Positions 28,489-38,007 are shown, numbered from the stretch's first letter. The stretch: 64,000 bases of DNA from Rhodovulum kholense (GCF_003053725.1 NZ_QAYC01000003.1:124001-188000), one strand, 5' to 3'. Program-made: numbers and translations. The notes: generated from the letters alone by a model not told the origin.

Positions 28489-28941
28489 TCAGCCCGCCAG
28501 ATGGCGGATGAGCCCGCGCGAGGCGTCCTCGACCAGATCGAGCACCAGATCGAAGCTGCCGTCGTAATAGGGGTCGGGCAGCTCGTCGCGGTCGGCGTCG
28601 GCAAAGTCGAGAAACAGCCTGACGGGGGTTTCGCTGTCGATGGGGCGCATCCGTTCCAGGGCCGTGAGGTTCGAGCGGTCCATGGCGAGGATCAGATCGT
28701 AGGCCGCGAAATCGGCCGCCTTGACCTGCCGGGCGCGCAAGGCGGTAAGGTCATAGCCGCGCCCGGCCGCGGCACGGATCGCGCGCGGATCGGGCGGATC
28801 GCCCACATGCCAGCCGCCGGTGCCCGCGCTTTCGACCTCGACTGCCAGCCCTTCGGCCTCGGCCAGGGTTTGAAAGACCCCGTGCGCGGTCGGCGAGCGG
28901 CAGATATTGCCCAGACAGACGAACAGGATTCGGGTGGTCAT
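28489..28941 (-). CDS. Low-molecular-weight protein-tyrosine phosphatase
   Basis: A 150-residue cytoplasmic phosphatase. The P-loop is at the N-terminus as VCLGNICRSPTA (CX5R-S), and the general acid motif DPYYDG is near the C-terminus. Targets could be tyrosine kinases of polysaccharide export or arginine phosphate, but none are encoded nearby. It is convergent with the dehydrogenase gene and divergent from the sirtuin gene, 42 bases apart. Confidence 0.94.
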   Translation of the reverse strand: MTTRILFVCLGNICRSPTAHGVFQTLAEAEGLAVEVESAGTGGWHVGDPPDPRAIRAAAGRGYDLTALRARQVKAADFAAYDLILAMDRSNLTALERMRPIDSETPVRLFLDFADADRDELPDPYYDGSFDLVLDLVEDASRGLIRHLAG

Positions 28942-28983
28942 GGCGGCCTCCTTTTGCTCTGAGGGATAGTGGAGGTACGCCCG

Positions 28984-29691
28984 ATGACCAAGATCGTGAT
29001 TCTCACCGGGGCCGGGATTTCGGCCGAAAGCGGGCTTGGCACGTTTCGCGACGTGGACGGGCTCTGGACCCGCTACGACCTGAACGACGTGGCGACGCCC
29101 GAGGGCTTTGCCCGCAACCCCGCGCTGGTGATGGAGTTCTACAATGCGCGCCGCCGGAATGCGGCCGAGGCGGCGCCGAACCCGGCGCATCTGGCGCTGG
29201 CCCGGCTCGAGGCCGCGCTGCCGCCGGGGGCGGTCCGGATCGTGACCCAGAATGTCGACGATCTGCACGAGCGCGCCGGAAGCCGCGCGGTCTGGCACAT
29301 GCACGGGCAACTGGCGCGGGCGCGCTGTGCGGCCTGCGGCGCGGATTGGGCGGCCCCGCCGGTGATGCGGGCCGAGGATCCGTGCCCCGCCTGCGGCGCG
29401 CCCGCGACCCGGCCCGACATCGTCTGGTTCGGCGAGATGCCCTATTACATGGACGAGATCTGGGAGGCGCTGCGGTCGGCCGATCTGTTCGTGGCGATCG
29501 GCACCTCGGGCAATGTCTATCCGGCGGCGGCTTTCGTGCAGGATGCATCGCGCGCCGGGGCCGAGACGCTGGAGCTGAACCTGGAGCCCTCCGAGACGGT
29601 CAGCGATTTCGACCGGGTGCGGCACGGTCCGGCCTCGGGGATCGTGCCGGTCTGGGTCGAGGAGTGTCTGAACGAGCTGACAAGGGGATGA
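28984..29691 (+). CDS. cobB: NAD-dependent protein deacylase (sirtuin, CobB-like)
   Basis: A 235-residue sirtuin that removes acyl groups from lysines using NAD. Motifs: GAGISAESGLGTFR, TQNVDDLHERAG, catalytic His in HMHG, and a zinc site with two CxxC pairs (CAAC, CPAC). Residues Y53 and R56 (YNARR) form the class III motif that reads succinyl/malonyl groups, so desuccinylation is likely besides deacetylation. ATG 28984 follows GGAGG; the frame also opens at GTG 28969. Confidence 0.95.
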   Translation: MTKIVILTGAGISAESGLGTFRDVDGLWTRYDLNDVATPEGFARNPALVMEFYNARRRNAAEAAPNPAHLALARLEAALPPGAVRIVTQNVDDLHERAGSRAVWHMHGQLARARCAACGADWAAPPVMRAEDPCPACGAPATRPDIVWFGEMPYYMDEIWEALRSADLFVAIGTSGNVYPAAAFVQDASRAGAETLELNLEPSETVSDFDRVRHGPASGIVPVWVEECLNELTRG

Positions 29692-29739
29692 CATGCCGGA
29701 GGCCGTTCGGCCCCCGGCGCCGGGTTCTGTCCCGGCCTG

Positions 29740-30222
29740 TCAGTTCCCCATGGCCGGCCGCGAGCCCATCTGGCCGCCCATCGGCTGGCGGACGACCCCG
29801 ACCGGGGCGTCGACCTCGACCGTGCCGGCCTGTTCGAAGGTCAGCGTCAGGTGGACGCTGTCACCCTCGGTCAGCGAGCGGGTCAGTCCCAGCAGCATCA
29901 CGTGATCGCCGCCCCGGCGCAGTTCGTGGCTTCCATGGGCGGGCACCGGGAAGCCCTCCTTGACCTCGATCATCTGCATCACGCCATTGGCGTCCGAGAC
30001 ATGGGTGTGCAACTCGACCCGGTCGGCGGCGTCCGAGGCGGCCGCGATCAGCCGGTCGTCGGTGGCGCCGCTATTGACGAGGGTCATGAAGGCGGCGCCG
30101 GATTGCGCCATCATCGACGAGGCGCGGGCATAGGCGCCTTCGACGGCGATATCGCCCGCGGCGGCGGGCAGGGCGGGAGCGAGCGCGATCAGGCTCGCGG
30201 CAAGGGTGGTTTTCAGGGACAT
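29740..30222 (-). CDS. Periplasmic copper chaperone PCu(A)C
   Basis: A 160-residue exported protein (signal peptide to ALPAAAG) of the PCu(A)C family, which delivers Cu(I) to cytochrome oxidase CuA and other sites. The Met/His copper motif is visible: His in VELHTHV, MQMIEV, then HVMLLGL. The tail adds Met-rich PMGGQMGSRPAM. Its Shine-Dalgarno AGGAGG lies 9 bases before the ATG and is complementary to the end of the upstream CutF-like gene. Confidence 0.93.
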   Translation of the reverse strand: MSLKTTLAASLIALAPALPAAAGDIAVEGAYARASSMMAQSGAAFMTLVNSGATDDRLIAAASDAADRVELHTHVSDANGVMQMIEVKEGFPVPAHGSHELRRGGDHVMLLGLTRSLTEGDSVHLTLTFEQAGTVEVDAPVGVVRQPMGGQMGSRPAMGN

Positions 30223-30268
30223 CGCTGGCCTCCTGGTCCTTCAAGGTCTGAAACAAGGGTCGTCGGGG

Positions 30269-30619
30269 TCAGGCGATGAAAGCGGGAGGCGCGCGCGACC
30301 GGGGTTTTGGCGGGCGGCGTCCGCAGGGCGCGGGGGCGTGGCTGCGGCGGTCAAGCGGCCGGGCGCGGAGCGTCCGCAGCGGCAGCACGGGAGGCGAGAG
30401 GGCAAGAGCCGCCAGCGCCGCCAGACCGTCGGGGCAGATATGGGGCGCGCCGACCGGGTGGCCGGTTGCGTCGATCTCGACGGTCTGCAGGCCGAAACCG
30501 GTGCAGAGCACGATCCGGTCCACCGGGCGCGGCGTGGCGCGCGCCGCCGCGAGGCTCAGCGAGGTGAGCGCCAGCAGGAGGGCAAGGCCGAGGCCGAAGG
30601 CGGGGCGGAGCCGGGTCAT
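30269..30619 (-). CDS. CutF-like/DUF2946-type exported protein, probable copper-responsive leader gene
   Basis: A 116-residue protein with a signal peptide (to AAARA), a DUF2946-like core (VLCTGFGLQTVEIDATG...HICPDGLAALAAL) and a Pro/Arg-rich tail ending RRPPKPRSRAPPAFIA. R. capsulatus CutF has this layout: a nascent exported protein whose stalling at the proline tail opens the SD of copper genes. The next gene on the strand, 46 bases on, is a PCu(A)C chaperone. The usual second Cys of the CPxC motif is Gly (CPDG), so function is inferred, not certain. AGGA precedes the ATG. Confidence 0.75.
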   Translation of the reverse strand: MTRLRPAFGLGLALLLALTSLSLAAARATPRPVDRIVLCTGFGLQTVEIDATGHPVGAPHICPDGLAALAALALSPPVLPLRTLRARPLDRRSHAPAPCGRRPPKPRSRAPPAFIA

Positions 30620-30686
30620 GGCGCGATCCTAGAACGACTCGAGGCCCGGCGCGATCCGGATTCGCCAAAGGGAGCCGGGGCGGGGG

Positions 30687-30792
30687 GCTCCCGCCTCCGG
30701 CCCGCACGGGGCTTCGCCCCGCTTGCCCGGCCTTGGGCCCGGCCGCGCGCAAGCGCGCGGCGCCTCCGGCGGGGGTATTTGCGCCAAGAAGA
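30687..30792 (+). repeat. Dispersed intergenic repeat, copy A
   Basis: About 106 bases starting GCTCCCGCC and ending CCAAGAAGA, containing nested hairpins (CGGGGCTTCGCCCCG; CCGCGCGCAAGCGCGCGG; CCTCCGGCGGGGG). It is about 90 percent identical to copy B on the other strand at 35683-35792. It lies between rpmB and the CutF-like gene. Confidence 0.8.
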
Positions 30793-30808
30793 AAGGGGAA
30801 ACGCGAAA

Positions 30809-30828
30809 GGCCCCGCGGGTGCGGGGCC
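30809..30828 (-). terminator. Intrinsic terminator of rpmB
   Basis: GGCCCCGC/GCGGGGCC, an 8-base perfect stem with a 4-base loop, followed on the minus strand by TTTCGCGTTTCC, 37 bases after the rpmB stop. Confidence 0.75.
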
Positions 30829-30865
30829 GTCAAGCAATGTCGCAAGGCAGGCCGGTCGCGCCGGA

Positions 30866-31153
30866 TCAGGCGGTGGCCTGGGCCTTTTCGATCTCTTTCT
30901 TGACCTTCAGGGCCTTGTCCGACAGCTCGGCGTCGCGAGCTTTGGCCAGGAAGTTGTCCAGACCGCCACGGTGATCGACGGTGCGCAGGCCGGCGGCCGA
31001 CACGCGGAACTTGAACGCCCGGCCCAGAACGTCCGAGATCAGCGTGACCTCGTTGAGGTTCGGCAGGAACCGGCGCCTGGTCTTGTTATGGGCGTGGCTG
31101 ACATTGTTGCCGGTCATCGGCCCTTTGCCGGTCAGTTCGCAGACGCGCGACAT
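30866..31153 (-). CDS. rpmB: 50S ribosomal protein L28
   Basis: A 95-residue L28 of the large ribosomal subunit. The start [29 protein letters not shown] is the family signature, and the C-terminus has the alphaproteobacterial helical extension ([18 protein letters not shown]). It has its own promoter region and a strong terminator. Only one of the usual zinc-type Cys positions is seen. Confidence 0.98.
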   Translation of the reverse strand: MSRVCELTGKGPMTGNNVSHAHNKTRRRFLPNLNEVTLISDVLGRAFKFRVSAAGLRTVDHRGGLDNFLAKARDAELSDKALKVKKEIEKAQATA

Positions 31154-31280
31154 GGTTCATATCCTCGTTTCGATAAAGCGACCGACGCCGCAAAGGCAGC
31201 GCCGAGAAATCCGTCCGGGCCTAATAGGGGGAAGAGGGGGCGAGGTCAAGCGATTCATCCCCGGCCTTGGCTCCGCCGGA

Positions 31281-32021
31281 TCACGGGCGGGCAAAGCGCG
31301 CGACGAACCGGGCGAGGATGGTTTCCGGCCAGTCGACCGCCTGGGCCCGGCACAGCGCGATCAGGTCGTCGGCCGCCTCGGGCGGGAAATAGCCCCGGTC
31401 GCGATAGATCCGGATCCGCAGCTCGAAGCCCGCGCTGTCGGCCTCGGGGTGGAACTGGGTGGCGTAGACATTGGCGCCGTGGCGGATCATCTGGAACGGG
31501 CAGGGGGCCGAGGCCAGCAGATGGGCACAGCCGGGGGGCAACGCCTCGACCGCCTCCTTGTGGCCGACGAAGGCCGCGAAGGTTTCGGGCAAGTTGCGGG
31601 TCAGCGGGTCGGCGCGCCCGGCCTCGGTCAGGCGGCAGGTGGTGGCGCCGACCGGTTCGCCAAAGCGGCCCTTGGCCACCGGCGCGCCAAGATGGTGGGC
31701 CAGAAGGCCGATGCCGTAGCAGCAGCCGAGGAACGGCAGGTCGCGGGCGGTGATCTCGGGCAGAAGGCCGAGGATCGCGGCCTCGATCCGGCGGTCGGTT
31801 TCGGATTTCGCGGCCTCGCCGTCCGAGATGCAGCCCGGGCCGCCGCCCACGATCACGCCCGAAAAGGCGTCGAGCGCGAGATCCGGGGGCAGGGGTTCGC
31901 AATCGAGCCGCAGGCGGCGGGCGTTTTCGGGGGCGAGCCTGCCTTTCTGCAGGAAGGCCGCGTATTCGTCGTCGGCGGCTTCGGTTTCGGGGCGCAGCTG
32001 AAGGATCAGGAAGGGCTTCAT
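31281..32021 (-). CDS. Class I glutamine amidotransferase-like protein
   Basis: A 246-residue stand-alone GATase of the GMP-synthase-like group. The nucleophile elbow is LGCCYGIGLLA, and the His-Glu pair is QFHPEAD, so the Cys-His-Glu triad is intact. These orphan amidotransferases may hydrolyse gamma-glutamyl compounds; no synthetase partner is nearby. It lies upstream of rpmB on the same strand. Confidence 0.88.
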   Translation of the reverse strand: MKPFLILQLRPETEAADDEYAAFLQKGRLAPENARRLRLDCEPLPPDLALDAFSGVIVGGGPGCISDGEAAKSETDRRIEAAILGLLPEITARDLPFLGCCYGIGLLAHHLGAPVAKGRFGEPVGATTCRLTEAGRADPLTRNLPETFAAFVGHKEAVEALPPGCAHLLASAPCPFQMIRHGANVYATQFHPEADSAGFELRIRIYRDRGYFPPEAADDLIALCRAQAVDWPETILARFVARFARP

Positions 32022-32039
32022 GGGGCGCCCTCCGCAGGC

Positions 32040-33023
32040 TCAGGCGGTGACGCCGAGGGCTGCCAGCATCTCGGCCGAGGCATGGGCGACGGTCAGCTCG
32101 CCGGCCGCGACCTTCTCGCCCAGATCCGTCATGCGCGCCCGCATCGCCGGGTCGCGGTCAAGCCGGGCCAGCAGGCCGCGGCGGACCTCTTCGGTGAACC
32201 AGTAGCGCGCCTGGGCGGCGCGGCGGGCGTCGAAATGGCCGTTCTCGCGGCGCCAGTCGGCAAGCGCCTGCATATCGTCCCAGGCCTCGCGCAGGCCGCG
32301 GTCCTCGACCGCCGAGACCGCGACCGCCTTGGGGAACCCCTCGGGGTCCTGCGGGCGGCGGCGCAAGAGGTGCAGCGCGCCCGCGTAATCGGCCCGGGTG
32401 CGTTCGGCGGCGGGCTTCAGATCGCCATCGGCCTTGTTCACAAGGATCAGGTCGGCCATTTCCATGATGCCGCGCTTGACCCCCTGCAGCTCGTCGCCGC
32501 CCGCGGGCGCCATCAGCAGCACGAACAGATCGGTCATCTCGGCCACCATGGTCTCGGACTGGCCGACCCCCACGGTTTCGATCAGCACGATGCCGAAGCC
32601 CGCCGCCTCGCACAGCGCCACCGCCTCGCGGGTGCGGCGCGCGACGCCCCCCAGCGCCGACTGGCTGGGCGAGGGGCGGATGAAGGCGTTGGGCTCGCGC
32701 GACAGCCGTTCCATCCGGGTCTTGTCGCCGAGGATGGACCCGCCAGAGCGCGCCGAGGACGGGTCGACCGCCAGCACCGCGACCTTGTGGCCCTCGGCGG
32801 TCAGCATCATCCCGAAGCTTTCGATGAAGGTCGACTTGCCGACGCCCGGCGTGCCCGACAGCCCGATCCGCAGCGCCTGGCCGGGCGCGTCGGCCAGAAG
32901 GCCCAGAAGCTCCTGCGCCTGGGCGCGGTGATCCTCGCGGCCGCTTTCGATCAGGGTGATCGCCCGGGCAAGCGCCCGGCGTTCGCCGGACTTGATGCGG
33001 GGGGCAAGCTCGTCAGGGGTCAT
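32040..33023 (-). CDS. meaB: Methylmalonyl-CoA mutase-associated GTPase MeaB
   Basis: A 327-residue G3E GTPase that protects and loads the B12 enzyme methylmalonyl-CoA mutase. Walker A is GTPGVGKSTF, with SSARSGGSILGDKTRM, ETVGVGQSE and NKADGD as further G motifs. ATG at 33023 (MTPDELAPRIKSGERRALARAITL) is the typical start. The mutase gene is not in the window. It is divergent from hrpB and 18 bases upstream of the amidotransferase gene. Confidence 0.94.
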   Translation of the reverse strand: MTPDELAPRIKSGERRALARAITLIESGREDHRAQAQELLGLLADAPGQALRIGLSGTPGVGKSTFIESFGMMLTAEGHKVAVLAVDPSSARSGGSILGDKTRMERLSREPNAFIRPSPSQSALGGVARRTREAVALCEAAGFGIVLIETVGVGQSETMVAEMTDLFVLLMAPAGGDELQGVKRGIMEMADLILVNKADGDLKPAAERTRADYAGALHLLRRRPQDPEGFPKAVAVSAVEDRGLREAWDDMQALADWRRENGHFDARRAAQARYWFTEEVRRGLLARLDRDPAMRARMTDLGEKVAAGELTVAHASAEMLAALGVTA

Positions 33024-33145
33024 CGGCGGCTCCGGATCGTCAGGGGCGGCCCCTGTCTTGCCCTGCCGGGGCCCGGCTGTCCAGCCCCCCGGGCGGGCTG
33101 CCGCGCCCTCTGGCCCGGCGCGGCGGTTTGGCCCATAAGGCGGGC

Positions 33146-35587
33146 ATGACGCCCTTGCCCATCGACGCCGTCCTGCCCGAGCTGACCGCGGCCCTCGCCC
33201 GTGCGGGCCGGGCCGTATTGCAGGCGCCGCCCGGGGCGGGCAAGACCACGCGGGTGCCGCTGGCGATCCTGCAGGCCGGGCTGACGGCGGGACGGATCGT
33301 GATGCTCGAGCCGCGGCGCCTGGCCGCGCGCGCCGCCGCCGAACGGATGGCCGAGACCCTGGGCGAGCCGGTCGGCCAGACCGTGGGCTACCGTATCCGG
33401 GGCGAGGCGAAGACCGGCCGCGCCACCCGGATCGAGGTCGTGACCGAAGGCATCCTGACCCGGATGATCCAGTCCGATCCGGGGCTCGAGGGCATCGGTG
33501 CGGTGATCTTCGACGAGTTTCACGAACGCTCGCTGAGTGCCGATCTGGGACTGGCGCTGGCCTGGGAGGCACGCCAGGCGCTGCGCGACGATCTGGTCCT
33601 GCTGGTGATGTCGGCGACGCTCGACGCGGCCCCGGTCGCCGCGCTGATGGAGGACGCACCGGTCGTGACCTCCGGGGGCCGGGCCTTCCCGGTCGAGACC
33701 CGCTGGCTGCCGGCGCCCCTGCCGAAGGGCGCGCGGCTGGCCGAGGCGGCGGCGGATCTTGTGGCCCAGGCCGCGGCCGAGACCGAAGGCGGCGTTCTGG
33801 TCTTTCTGCCCGGCGAGGCCGAGATCCGGCGCTGTGCCGCAGCGTTGCAGGGGCGGTTGCCCGCCGACTGCGCGATCCGCCCGCTTTATGGCGCGCTGCC
33901 CTTTGCCGAACAGCAGGCCGCGATCCGGCCCGCGCGCGAGGGCCGCAAGCTGGTGCTGGCGACGGCCATCGCCGAAACCTCGCTGACCATCGAGGATGTC
34001 CGCGTGGTGGTCGATGCGGGCCGCGCCCGGCGTGCCCGGTTCGATCCGAACTCGGGCATGTCGCGGCTGGTGACAGAACGGGTCACTCGGGCCGAGGCCG
34101 ACCAGCGCCGCGGCCGGGCCGGGCGCGTGGCCGAGGGCGTCTGCTACCGGCTCTGGACGAAGGGCGAGGAGGGCGCGCTGGCCGCCTATCCTCCGGCCGA
34201 GATCGAGGCGGGCGACCTGACCGGGCTGGCACTGGAACTGGCGGCCTGGGGCGCGTCCGGCCCCGAGGATCTGGCCTTCCTGACGCCGCCCAATCCAGGC
34301 GCCTTCGCCGAGGCGCGGGCGCTGCTTGCCGGGCTCGGCGCGCTCGACGCCACCGGGCGGATCACCGCGCATGGCCGCGCGCTGGCGGCGCTGCCGCTGC
34401 ACCCCCGGCTCGTGCATATGCTGCTTTCGGCGGGGCGTCAGGCGGCGCCTCTGGCCGCGCTCCTGTCCGACCGCGATCCGCTGCGCGGGGCGGGCAGCGA
34501 TCTGGCGCTGCGCCTGCGCTGCATCGCCGACCCGACGGCGCCGACCCCGGTGCCGCCCGACCGGGGCGCGCTGGCCCGGATCCGGACCGAGGCCAAACGT
34601 CTCGCCGCACAGGCCCCCGACGCCCCCCGCCCGATGGGCCCGGGCGAGATGGCGGCGCTGGCCTATCCCGACCGGATCGGGCTGCGGCGGAAGGGCGATG
34701 ACCCGCGCTATGTGCTGTCCGGCGGCAAGGGGGCGGTGATCGATCCGGCCGATCCGCTGGCGGGCCAGCGGCTGATCGTGGCGCTCGATCTCGACGGCGA
34801 CACCCGCGAGGCACGCGTGCGCCTGGCCGCCCCGCTGTCCGAGGCGGATTTGCGCGCCGTGCATGGCCCGGCCATCGCCTGGCAGGAGGTCTGCGCCTGG
34901 TCCCGGCGCGAGGCCCGGGTAACCGCGCGGCGGCAGGAACGCTTCGGCGCGCTGGTGCTGGAGGATCGCAATTGGCCCGGCGCTCCGTCCGAGGCCGTGG
35001 CACGCGCGATGCTGGAGGGCGTCCGCAGCCTCGGCCTGCCCTGGACCGATGCGACGCGCCGTTTCCGCGCACGGGTAGAGCTTTTGCGCGCCGAGGGCGC
35101 GGATCTGCCCGATTGCTCCGATTCCGGACTGATAGCGGACCTCGAGGACTGGCTGCTGCCCCATCTGGGCGGGCTTAGGACGGCGGAGGACCTCAAACGC
35201 TTCGACCCGCTGCCTGCACTGACCGGCCGCCTTGACTGGGAGGCGCGGCAGATGGTCGATCGTCTCGCACCTGCCAGTTTCGAAACGCCGCTGGGCCGAA
35301 AGATCCCCATCGACTACGACGCCGAGGCCCCGGGGATCGCGCTGCGCCTGCAGGAGCTTTTCGGCGTGACCCGGCACCCGACGGTCGGCCCAAGGCGCCT
35401 GCCGCTCCGGATCACGCTGTTGTCGCCGGGCAGTCGCCCGGTCCAGGTCACCATGGACCTGCCGGGCTTCTGGGCGACCAGCTATGCCGATGTGCGCAAG
35501 GAGATGCGCGGCCGTTATCCCCGCCATCCCTGGCCCGAGGACCCGACCGCCGCCGACCCGACGCTCCGCACCAAACGCCGGAACTGA
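33146..35587 (+). CDS. hrpB: ATP-dependent helicase HrpB
   Basis: An 813-residue DEAH-box helicase. Walker A is APPGAGKTTRVPL, the DEAH-type box is DEFHERSLSADLGLAL, and the QRRGRAGR motif VI follows; the C-terminal HrpB-specific region closes with WATSYADVRKEMRGRYPRHPWPEDP. The cellular role of HrpB is poorly known. ATG 33146 was chosen; a TTG six codons earlier is in frame. It is convergent with argF, with repeat copy B between them. Confidence 0.95.
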   Translation: MTPLPIDAVLPELTAALARAGRAVLQAPPGAGKTTRVPLAILQAGLTAGRIVMLEPRRLAARAAAERMAETLGEPVGQTVGYRIRGEAKTGRATRIEVVTEGILTRMIQSDPGLEGIGAVIFDEFHERSLSADLGLALAWEARQALRDDLVLLVMSATLDAAPVAALMEDAPVVTSGGRAFPVETRWLPAPLPKGARLAEAAADLVAQAAAETEGGVLVFLPGEAEIRRCAAALQGRLPADCAIRPLYGALPFAEQQAAIRPAREGRKLVLATAIAETSLTIEDVRVVVDAGRARRARFDPNSGMSRLVTERVTRAEADQRRGRAGRVAEGVCYRLWTKGEEGALAAYPPAEIEAGDLTGLALELAAWGASGPEDLAFLTPPNPGAFAEARALLAGLGALDATGRITAHGRALAALPLHPRLVHMLLSAGRQAAPLAALLSDRDPLRGAGSDLALRLRCIADPTAPTPVPPDRGALARIRTEAKRLAAQAPDAPRPMGPGEMAALAYPDRIGLRRKGDDPRYVLSGGKGAVIDPADPLAGQRLIVALDLDGDTREARVRLAAPLSEADLRAVHGPAIAWQEVCAWSRREARVTARRQERFGALVLEDRNWPGAPSEAVARAMLEGVRSLGLPWTDATRRFRARVELLRAEGADLPDCSDSGLIADLEDWLLPHLGGLRTAEDLKRFDPLPALTGRLDWEARQMVDRLAPASFETPLGRKIPIDYDAEAPGIALRLQELFGVTRHPTVGPRRLPLRITLLSPGSRPVQVTMDLPGFWATSYADVRKEMRGRYPRHPWPEDPTAADPTLRTKRRN

Positions 35588-35682
35588 CGAAACAGCGCTT
35601 GCAAGACGGAGCGCCGTGCGGCGCAAGGCTCTTGTCTCGGCTCCGGCCGGTCGGCCGTCGCCTCGGAATGCGCCCCGTCCCG

Positions 35683-35792
35683 TCTTCTTGGGCCAAATAC
35701 CCCCGCCGGAGGCGCCGCGCGCGGAACGCGCGCGGCCCGGCCCAACGCCGGACAAGCGGGGCGCAGCCCCGTGCGGATCCGGGGGCGGGAGC
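35683..35792 (-). repeat. Dispersed intergenic repeat, copy B
   Basis: Read on the minus strand this matches copy A (30687-30792) over about 110 bases, including the nested GC-rich hairpins and the ending GGTATTTGGCCCAAGAAGA. It separates the convergent ends of hrpB and argF, so it may serve as a bidirectional transcription-end structure. Confidence 0.8.
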
Positions 35793-35809
35793 GCCCCGCT
35801 TGCCGGGTC

Positions 35810-36736
35810 CTAAACGCCGAGACAGTAGCGCATCACCGCCTTCTGGGCATGCAGCCGGTTTTCGGCCTCATCGAAGATCACCGAATGCGGCCCGTCCATC
35901 ACCGCATTGGTGGCTTCCTCGTTGCGATGCGCGGGCAGGCAATGCATGAACAGGGCATCGGGCTTCGCCGCTTCCATCAGCCGCTCGTTCACCTGATAGG
36001 GGCGCAGCTGGTTATGCCGCCGCTCGCGCGCCGATTGCGGATCGTGCATCGACACCCAGGTGTCGGTCACCACCAGATCGGCGCCTTCGACAGCCTTCAG
36101 CGGATCGCGCTCGATGGTGACGGTCGCCCCCTTCGCCCGCGCCGCTTCGACGAAGACGGCCTCGGGGTCGAGCGTCGCGGGGCCAGTGAAGGTCAGATCG
36201 AAGCCAAGCTGCCCGGCGGCCTGGATGAACGAGGCGCAGACATTGTTGCCGTCGCCCGACCAGACCACCTTGCGCCCGGCAATCGGCCCGCGATGTTCCT
36301 CGAAGGTCAGCAGGTCCGCCATGATCTGGCAGGGATGGGTGCGGTTCGTGAGCCCGTTGATCACCGGCACGCTGGCATAATCCGCCATCTCCTGCAGCGT
36401 CGCCTCCTCGAAGGTCCGGATCATGATCAGGTCGACATAGCGCGACAGCACCCGCGCGGTGTCGGCGATGGTCTCGCCATGACCCAGCTGCATGTCCTTG
36501 CCGGACAGCACCATGGTCTCTCCGCCCATCTGCCGCACGCCAACATCAAAGCTGATCCGGGTCCGGGTCGAGGGCTTTTCGAAGATCAGCGCCACCATCC
36601 GCCCGTCAAGCGGCCGGTCGTCATCGGGCGCGCCCTTGCTGCGCCCGGCGCGGGCCCGCTTCATCGCCAGGGCCTTGTCGAGGATCCCCCTCAGATCGGC
36701 GGGCTCGGTCGTGGCAATATCGAGAAAATGGGTCAT
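35810..36736 (-). CDS. argF: Ornithine carbamoyltransferase
   Basis: A 308-residue OTCase that joins ornithine and carbamoyl phosphate to citrulline. The carbamoyl-phosphate motif STRTR is in [19 protein letters not shown] in [12 protein letters not shown], and the ornithine loop is [10 protein letters not shown]. Its ATG overlaps the argD stop by 4 bases, so both are one operon, apparently controlled by the leader region upstream of argD. Confidence 0.98.
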   Translation of the reverse strand: MTHFLDIATTEPADLRGILDKALAMKRARAGRSKGAPDDDRPLDGRMVALIFEKPSTRTRISFDVGVRQMGGETMVLSGKDMQLGHGETIADTARVLSRYVDLIMIRTFEEATLQEMADYASVPVINGLTNRTHPCQIMADLLTFEEHRGPIAGRKVVWSGDGNNVCASFIQAAGQLGFDLTFTGPATLDPEAVFVEAARAKGATVTIERDPLKAVEGADLVVTDTWVSMHDPQSARERRHNQLRPYQVNERLMEAAKPDALFMHCLPAHRNEEATNAVMDGPHSVIFDEAENRLHAQKAVMRYCLGV

Positions 36737-37923
36737 GCCCGGGCCTCCTTGGCTGCGACGGCCGTGGCGGCCGCATCGAGCCGGGTCACCGCCTCGGCGA
36801 TTTCGTCATCGGTGATGGTCAGCGCCGGCAGCAGCCGCACCACATTGTCAGCCGCGGGCACCGTCAGCAGATGCTGGGCATAGCCCGCCTGCACCAGATC
36901 GGTATTCGCGGCCCGGCATTTCAGCCCCAGCATCAGCCCCGCGCCGCGCACCTCCTCGAAGATGTCGGGATGGCTCGCGACCAGCCCCTCGAGCCGCTGC
37001 CGGAACAGCCCGGCCTTGCGGTTCACCTCGTCGAGGAAGGCGGGCTCGGCGACGATGTCGAGCACGGCCTTGCCGACAGCACAGGCCAGCGGGTTGCCGC
37101 CATAGGTCGAGCCATGGGTGCCGACCGTCATGCCCGCCGCGGCGGCCTCGGTGGCCAGCACCGCCCCCAGAGGAAAGCCGCCGCCGATCCCCTTGGCGAT
37201 CATCATGATATCGGGTGCCGCGCCCGACCATTCATGGGCGAACAGCTTGCCGGTCCGGCCCATCCCGCATTGCACCTCGTCATAGATCAGCAGCGCGCCG
37301 GTCTCGTCGCAGAGATCGCGCAGGCCCTTGAGGCAGGCATCGGGCAGGGGCCGGATGCCGCCCTCGCCCTGGACGGGCTCGACCAGAATGGCCGCGACGG
37401 TGTCGTCGATGGCGTTCTGCAGCACCGAGCCATGGGCGCCGAAGGGCAGGTGGATGAAGCCCGGCAGAAGCGGCCCGAACCCCTTGGTCATCTTCTCGGA
37501 CCCCACCGCCGCGATGGCGGCCGAGGACCGGCCGTGGAAGGCGCCCGAGAAGGTGACGATGTTCACCCGGTCGGGCTGGCCTTTGTCGTACCAGTATTTC
37601 CGCGCCATCTTGACGGCGAGTTCGCAGGCCTCGGTCCCCGAATTGGTAAAGAACACCGTGTCGGCGAAGGTCTTCTCGACCAGCGCGTCGGCCAGCGCCT
37701 CCTGCTCGGGGATGTGGTAGAGGTTCGACAGATGCCAGATCCGGTTGGCCTGGGCGGTCAGCGCCGCGACCAGCGCGGGATGGGCATGGCCGAGCGCGTT
37801 GACCGCGATCCCGGCGCCGAGATCCAGGTATCGCGTGCCGTCGGTCGCGACAAGCCAGGAGCCCTCGCCGCTCTCGAAGCTGAGCGGCGCGCGGTTATAG
37901 GTTGGCAGGACGGACGGGATCAT
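36733..37923 (-). CDS. argD: Acetylornithine / succinyldiaminopimelate aminotransferase
   Basis: A 396-residue class III PLP aminotransferase. The PLP Lys lies in [17 protein letters not shown], preceded by [20 protein letters not shown]. It makes N-acetylornithine in arginine synthesis and probably serves in lysine synthesis too. The ATG at 37923 follows GAAGGA; directly before that lies an intrinsic terminator and, further up, an Arg-rich leader ORF. argF follows with a 4-base overlap. Confidence 0.97.
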   Translation of the reverse strand: MIPSVLPTYNRAPLSFESGEGSWLVATDGTRYLDLGAGIAVNALGHAHPALVAALTAQANRIWHLSNLYHIPEQEALADALVEKTFADTVFFTNSGTEACELAVKMARKYWYDKGQPDRVNIVTFSGAFHGRSSAAIAAVGSEKMTKGFGPLLPGFIHLPFGAHGSVLQNAIDDTVAAILVEPVQGEGGIRPLPDACLKGLRDLCDETGALLIYDEVQCGMGRTGKLFAHEWSGAAPDIMMIAKGIGGGFPLGAVLATEAAAAGMTVGTHGSTYGGNPLACAVGKAVLDIVAEPAFLDEVNRKAGLFRQRLEGLVASHPDIFEEVRGAGLMLGLKCRAANTDLVQAGYAQHLLTVPAADNVVRLLPALTITDDEIAEAVTRLDAAATAVAAKEARA

Positions 37924-37939
37924 CTGGGAAATCCTTCGG

Positions 37940-37963
37940 AAAAAGAGGCCCTATGGGTGCCTC
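37940..37963 (-). terminator. Terminator in the argD leader (candidate attenuator)
   Basis: On the minus strand GAGGC-ACCCATAGG-GCCTC followed by TTTTTCC (37963-37940), 16 bases before the argD start codon. A terminator in front of the first gene of an operon is expected only for attenuation control. Confidence 0.65.
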
Positions 37964-38007
37964 GGGCGGGACGGGGTGTCAATGTCTTCGGAAATGCGCC
38001 GGGGCGC

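Noticed and set aside
33020-35755. 911-codon minus-strand frame over hrpB
   Set aside because: Antisense shadow of a complete helicase gene; no domain seen.
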